A stretch of DNA of 10,045 nt from assembly GCA_964536465.1 (NCBI GenBank), contig CAZHXQ010000072.1:1-10045 (forward strand), written 5' to 3'. The stretch comes from Mesolinea sp964536465. GTDB taxonomy: Bacteria; Chloroflexota; Anaerolineae; Anaerolineales; Anaerolineaceae. The translations under genes and the position numbers were made by a program. Shown here in pieces: positions 6,856 to 10,045 of the stretch; positions within the stretch are counted from its first letter, which is position 1, and each line of letters opens with the position of its first letter. Below the pieces are notes generated by a model. The model searched no databases. It was not told the DNA's origin and worked only from the letters and a program-made list of their open reading frames with translations.

Positions 6856-6972
6856 ATTTCCGAATAGAATTGATCCTCGAATAAGTAAGGATTAATGTGA
6901 CGGTGCCCATCTTTCAGGTTAACTGCGGCAAGGGATCTTACCAGCACGGCTTGGGGCAATTTGGACACCACA

Positions 6973-7530
6973 CTACAAAACAGAGGGGAGGTACTCACCC
7001 ACCAACCGGATAAAGTGTGGGAACAGCAGCATCGCCAGTCCACCGCTCACCAATCCGATCAACCAACCTACAACCACATCGGACACATAATGAAGTGCCA
7101 GCGCCACCCGGGAATAGCCGACCAGGATTGCCCAGAGAACCGCGATGACTGTCAGCCACGAGTTTCCTAATGCCGAAAACATATAGGCGATTGCCATCGC
7201 TCTGGCGGCGTGACCTGAAGGAAAAGAATGAGGGTCGGTCACCCGGTAAACCTGCCCGAATTCACCTGTGGGGCGCGGTCGCCTGACCAGGAACTTGATC
7301 GCCAGAACGATCACTGCCAGCACGGTCAGCCCAAAAGCGGTAAACAAGGCCATCTGTCGAGGTGTGCCTTCGCTTGCCGCCCAGATAACTGTCAGCCCAA
7401 TCAACCAATACCAGGAATCGCAACTATGACTGATAGCCTCTAAAGCGGTCCGTGATACTCGCTTGTCTTCGGCGATCACCAATCCAAGCGACCACTCAGC
7501 ATCTTTTTTCAAAAGTTCGTTCATCGCCAT
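6973..7530 (-). CDS. PAP2-family membrane phosphatase
   Basis: This 185-residue protein carries the three phosphatase motifs of the PAP2 superfamily. These are K-x6-RP as KFLVRRPRP (Lys79-Arg86-Pro87), PSGH (104-107), and SR-x5-H-x3-D (Ser140-Arg141, His147 nucleophile, Asp151). About five hydrophobic segments surround them, so it is an integral membrane enzyme with its active site facing outward. Relatives dephosphorylate phosphatidic acid, phosphatidylglycerol phosphate or undecaprenyl pyrophosphate; the sequence does not tell which. The ATG at 7530 overlaps the rhomboid stop by one base (TGATG). A GTG at 7533 (overlap GTGA) and an ATG at 7524 are alternatives, and none has a clear Shine-Dalgarno. 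It is the last gene of the operon. Confidence 0.9.
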   Translation of the reverse strand: MAMNELLKKDAEWSLGLVIAEDKRVSRTALEAISHSCDSWYWLIGLTVIWAASEGTPRQMALFTAFGLTVLAVIVLAIKFLVRRPRPTGEFGQVYRVTDPHSFPSGHAARAMAIAYMFSALGNSWLTVIAVLWAILVGYSRVALALHYVSDVVVGWLIGLVSGGLAMLLFPHFIRLVGEYLPSVL

Positions 7531-8330
7531 CACTTGTTTTCGAGCAGAAATGGCATCGCGGCGATGGCGACAAAAGCCACAAATACCAAGGCCAAAGCCA
7601 TCCAGGCATCCTTTGAAGTCCGCTGGTCAACAAAGGCGGGGAAACCATCGACCCGTTCAATCTTCCAGCGGGTGCCTGCCAGAAAGGCGAAAAACAAGCC
7701 TGCAACCAAGCCTCCCAGATGACCCCAGTTATCGATGACCGTTCCCGCGCTTAACCCGATCACCAGGTTCAAGACCAGAATCATGACGATGTTTGTCAGG
7801 TTTCGGGTGCCGCGGTTGGGGAAAAATTCTCTGTTTTGCCAGATGAAAACTGCTTCAGCCGCCAAAAGACCAAAGGTGGCGGTCGAAGCACCCAGCGACG
7901 GATAATTTCCCAACACAAATGACAAAACATTGCCACCAAAGGCGCTGATCAGGTAAAGAAGGCTGAAGCGCAGGTGTCCGTTAATGGTTTCATTAGAGCG
8001 CCCCAAAATCGAGAGGGCATACATGTTTGCCAGCAGATGCAGCGGAGAAGCATGTAAAAAGACCGGTGTGATCAGCCGCCAGACTTGCCCTGAACGAATT
8101 GCTTCGTTGAGTTTGCCAAAATAGAGGAAAAGCAGATCAAAGCCCACCAGCCGTTCCACCACAACCTGGGCGATATAAAAGAGAACTGTGACCGCTATTA
8201 GAACATAGGTCAGGATGACCTTGTGGCGTTTTGGCGTGCGCAGAAACGAAGACGCCGAGGATGGGACGTCAGGTTGCTGCTGAACAGGCTCGTTTTCCGA
8301 CTGAGCCCGCCTAGGCTGGTAATCGCTCAT
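7530..8330 (-). CDS. Rhomboid-family intramembrane serine protease, GAST motif
   Basis: This 266-residue protein has a hydrophilic 36-residue N-terminal tail and about seven membrane segments, including one after the catalytic core (about 243-263), giving a 6+1 topology. Rhomboid hallmarks are His98-x3-Asn102 (HLLAN) in segment 2, the nucleophile Ser149 in LGASTATFGLL in segment 4, and His204 in NWGHLGGLVAGL in segment 6. The usual GxSG is GAST here, so Gly is replaced by Thr150 next to the nucleophile. Ser and His are both present, so activity is plausible but not assured. Rhomboids cleave transmembrane helices; the substrate is unknown. The ATG (8330-8328) overlaps the stop of the kinase gene as ATGA. 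Confidence 0.9.
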   Translation of the reverse strand: MSDYQPRRAQSENEPVQQQPDVPSSASSFLRTPKRHKVILTYVLIAVTVLFYIAQVVVERLVGFDLLFLYFGKLNEAIRSGQVWRLITPVFLHASPLHLLANMYALSILGRSNETINGHLRFSLLYLISAFGGNVLSFVLGNYPSLGASTATFGLLAAEAVFIWQNREFFPNRGTRNLTNIVMILVLNLVIGLSAGTVIDNWGHLGGLVAGLFFAFLAGTRWKIERVDGFPAFVDQRTSKDAWMALALVFVAFVAIAAMPFLLENK

Positions 8331-8962
8331 AAGTCCACTGACCGCGGGCAGGTTTTGAGGTGTTCGGCCCTGATGATTGCCTGGATGTCCGCGATAGTCT
8401 GATCAAGATGCTTGTCAGAATTAATCACCAGATAGTCGAAATTCTTGAGCATCTCAAATTCTTTTGCGGCTACACGCATGCGCAGGTCCAACTCCTCAGG
8501 GGTCTCACTGCGGCGCTCAAGCAGCCGGTTGACCCACTCATCCCGACTGCGGGCGGTCAGGAAGATCAAAATGGCGCCCGGACACAATTTTCGAATAGTC
8601 ATGGCTCCCTGGACATCCAGGCGCATGACAACGTCTTTCCCGGAGGCGAATGCCTCCCGAACCTGAGATTTGGGGATGCCTTTGTAATCTGAATACACTT
8701 TGGCGTATTCAATCAGCTCGTCATTTGCAATCTTTTCCACAAACTCTTCCCTGCTCACAAAGAAGTAGTCTCTCCCCTCAACTTCATCCGCTCTCGGTTG
8801 GCGAGAATTCATTGTGATCACGAAGTGGATGTCAGTGTTGGTCTTGCGCAGCAACCCAACCACCGCGTCCTTCCCGATCCCGGAAGGACCAGATATCACG
8901 ATAAGCAGCGGGGTGGTGGGCAGTGGCCCAAAAATCATGTTTTGTTCTTCCATACGCTTCAT
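8327..8962 (-). CDS. gmk: Guanylate-kinase-like nucleoside monophosphate kinase
   Basis: This 211-residue cytoplasmic protein has the guanylate kinase fold order. The P-loop GPSGIGK is at 25-31, SRQPRADEVEGRDYFFVS follows (Arg54, Arg57, Tyr66 match GMP-binding residues), then IEYAKV (Glu85) and RLDVQGA (115-120). A lid with RLLERRSETPEELDLR and a C-terminal YLVIN complete it. Guanylate kinase makes GDP from GMP and ATP. Two departures stand out: Lys31 is followed by Asp32 instead of Ser/Thr, and the usual NYYGT is DYKGI, replacing a Tyr and a Ser/Thr that bind GMP in the yeast enzyme. It may be a lineage form of Gmk or a kinase with another substrate. The start could also be the ATG at 8938, which has GGAAG 8 nt upstream; residues 1-8 precede the fold. 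Confidence 0.8.
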   Translation of the reverse strand: MKRMEEQNMIFGPLPTTPLLIVISGPSGIGKDAVVGLLRKTNTDIHFVITMNSRQPRADEVEGRDYFFVSREEFVEKIANDELIEYAKVYSDYKGIPKSQVREAFASGKDVVMRLDVQGAMTIRKLCPGAILIFLTARSRDEWVNRLLERRSETPEELDLRMRVAAKEFEMLKNFDYLVINSDKHLDQTIADIQAIIRAEHLKTCPRSVDL

Positions 8963-8982
8963 TTCTGTCGTTTGTTTAGTTC

Positions 8983-8988
8983 ATTATA
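8983..8988 (-). promoter_or_regulatory. -10 box of the gmk/rhomboid/PAP2 operon
   Basis: A perfect TATAAT (8988-8983 on the minus strand) lies in the 67-bp gap between the metallopeptidase-like gene and the kinase gene. It would start transcription near 8976, 14 nt before the first ATG. The -35 region is poor. It suggests that the operon has its own promoter besides any read-through. Confidence 0.45.
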
Positions 8989-9029
8989 AATTAAGAATCA
9001 ATTTCAGACCGGGATGAAAGAAAACTGCT

Positions 9030-10045
9030 TTACTTAAGCCTGTTTAATAACTCCTCAAACGATTTTATTTGCTTTATTTCATCGATAAAACTTTTCAATC
9101 CTGCAGCCATCTGGCGCAGCTCCTGCACGGCAGGTCCGACCGGATCATCACCTGCCGCCCCACCCCCCGGGGTGTCGTTGTAAGACCCGTAAAAAGCAAA
9201 ATAGGCCTGATTGATCTTCCTGATACGATAACCATTTTGCCAAAAATATTCGCGGCGTTTCTTCATGTAATCTTCTGCCTGTTCCACTCTGCCCAGGGAA
9301 AGCAAATAATCGACCACCAGTCTGGTTTCCCGCATTTGTTTTCGATAATTGAAGGCTGGCTCCCTCCCTTCCCACAAAACCGTTGCCGGGTCGGGGCCTT
9401 GAAGATAAAACCGGTTGACATAGGCGGGATAGTATTGGTTCATGACCCGCCGGCCTACTTCTTTGCCGGCCAGATTGGCGGTTGTTTCGTTAATTGTTTT
9501 GATAGGGTCGTTGCTGAAATAACGTATTCCTAACGGATAGAAACTGAGATAATTATGAAACCACTCGTGCGCGATCACCTCGGTGAGCCAGTTTATACTT
9601 CGGGTGCGCATCACCATGGTCGGGTACGCCCCCACGCCCCCCACAGGTTCCACCAACGCCGCCAGGTCAAATTTCACCAAAATTTCATCCTCAAGCCGGT
9701 TTTTTTCGAGCGCGTTCAGGCCGGGTTTGAGGCTGATGCTGCCCAGATTGCCGATTTGTTCCCGCGGAGACAGGATCAGGTTAAGCGGCAGGTCCGTCAC
9801 CTTGAACAAGAGCGGTGGCAGAACCTGCCCCCCCAGGCCAAAGCCCAGTTCCACCAGTGTCCGCTCGGTCTGGTTTTGCAGGATCGATTCAGCCACGCGG
9901 CCATAGCGATGCATCCGTTTGCTTTCCGCTTGCAGATTTGTCAGCACGAGCAGCCGCTCTTCCTTGGTTCCTGTCTGGTCAGGCCTGAAATTGAGCTCCT
10001 CCAGTTGATTTTCAAGTGCTTCTACTCTACCGACCTGATTGAGGT
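9030..10045 (-). CDS. Uncharacterised HEWFH metallopeptidase-like protein, 5' end beyond window
   Basis: The frame is open to the right edge, so 337 C-terminal residues are visible; the first in-frame start codon in the window (GTG at 9947) is internal. The visible N-terminal part is rich in Leu, Glu and Gln (VEALENQLEEL) and looks coiled-coil. HEWFH (9569-9555) is a zinc HExxH site, and NETTA, 23 residues on, offers a third Glu ligand as in gluzincins. Around it, VGGVGAYPTMV and NWLTEVIAHEWFHNYL look strongly conserved-type. The C-terminal part is basic and helical, with a Gly/Asp-rich patch near residues 290-303 of the visible protein. Substrate, location and exact family are unknown. Zinc binding is inferred from the motif. 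It precedes the kinase operon in the same direction, with a 67-bp gap. Confidence 0.75.
   Translation of the reverse strand, partial: LNQVGRVEALENQLEELNFRPDQTGTKEERLLVLTNLQAESKRMHRYGRVAESILQNQTERTLVELGFGLGGQVLPPLLFKVTDLPLNLILSPREQIGNLGSISLKPGLNALEKNRLEDEILVKFDLAALVEPVGGVGAYPTMVMRTRSINWLTEVIAHEWFHNYLSFYPLGIRYFSNDPIKTINETTANLAGKEVGRRVMNQYYPAYVNRFYLQGPDPATVLWEGREPAFNYRKQMRETRLVVDYLLSLGRVEQAEDYMKKRREYFWQNGYRIRKINQAYFAFYGSYNDTPGGGAAGDDPVGPAVQELRQMAAGLKSFIDEIKQIKSFEELLNRLK

Noticed and set aside
9069..9906. Plus-strand open frames at the right end
   Set aside because: They lie opposite the HEWFH gene and show no recognisable features.

Overview
The window looks like a piece of a Chloroflexota chromosome, most likely Anaerolineae or a relative. 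This is inferred from protein style only: a guanylate-kinase-like protein with a Lys-Asp P-loop, a rhomboid with a GAST active-site motif, a Thr/Pro-rich sugar-binding-type lipoprotein, and a preference for TTG starts and stop/start overlaps. There are nine protein genes, two of them cut by the window edges, and one tRNA gene. No insertion sequence, phage gene, CRISPR array or integrase was seen. Most of the content is housekeeping or metabolic.

Layout. (1) 1-364, minus: 5' part of a NagD-like HAD-IIA phosphatase. (2) 365-433: a compact divergent promoter region whose two -10 boxes overlap. (3) 434-3093, plus: a copper operon, with a 68-residue HMA metallochaperone overlapping by ATGA a Cu(I)-type P1B ATPase. 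The ATPase has one intact HMA domain and probably a second one that has lost its cysteines. (4) 3122-3150: a 12-bp hairpin between convergent genes. (5) 5113 down to 3156, minus: a selenocysteine tRNA gene (selC) behind its own promoter, then a solute-binding lipoprotein whose Shine-Dalgarno starts 2 nt after the tRNA, then ribonuclease HI, which starts inside the lipoprotein stop (TTGA). (6) 5335-6792, plus: a cytoplasmic GH13 alpha-glucan hydrolase of the neopullulanase/cyclomaltodextrinase type, closed by a clear intrinsic terminator. (7) 8962 down to 6973, minus: an operon of a guanylate-kinase-like protein, a rhomboid protease and a PAP2 membrane phosphatase, joined by stop/start overlaps. 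(8) 9030 to the right edge, minus: an HEWFH metallopeptidase-like protein with a coiled-coil-like N-terminal part, open to the edge; the only start codon visible in the window is internal.

How the genes work together. The copper pair is a chaperone-to-exporter module. The GH13 enzyme and the solute-binding lipoprotein may both handle oligosaccharides, but they are divergently transcribed, no permease is present, and the link is inference. The tRNA implies that the organism decodes UGA as selenocysteine; selA, selB, selD and any selenoprotein gene must lie elsewhere. No new multi-gene defence or mobile system is evident. The points most worth following are the tRNA-led selC/lipoprotein/rnhA unit, the unusual substrate-site residues of the guanylate-kinase-like protein, the rhomboid motif and the uncharacterised metallopeptidase.
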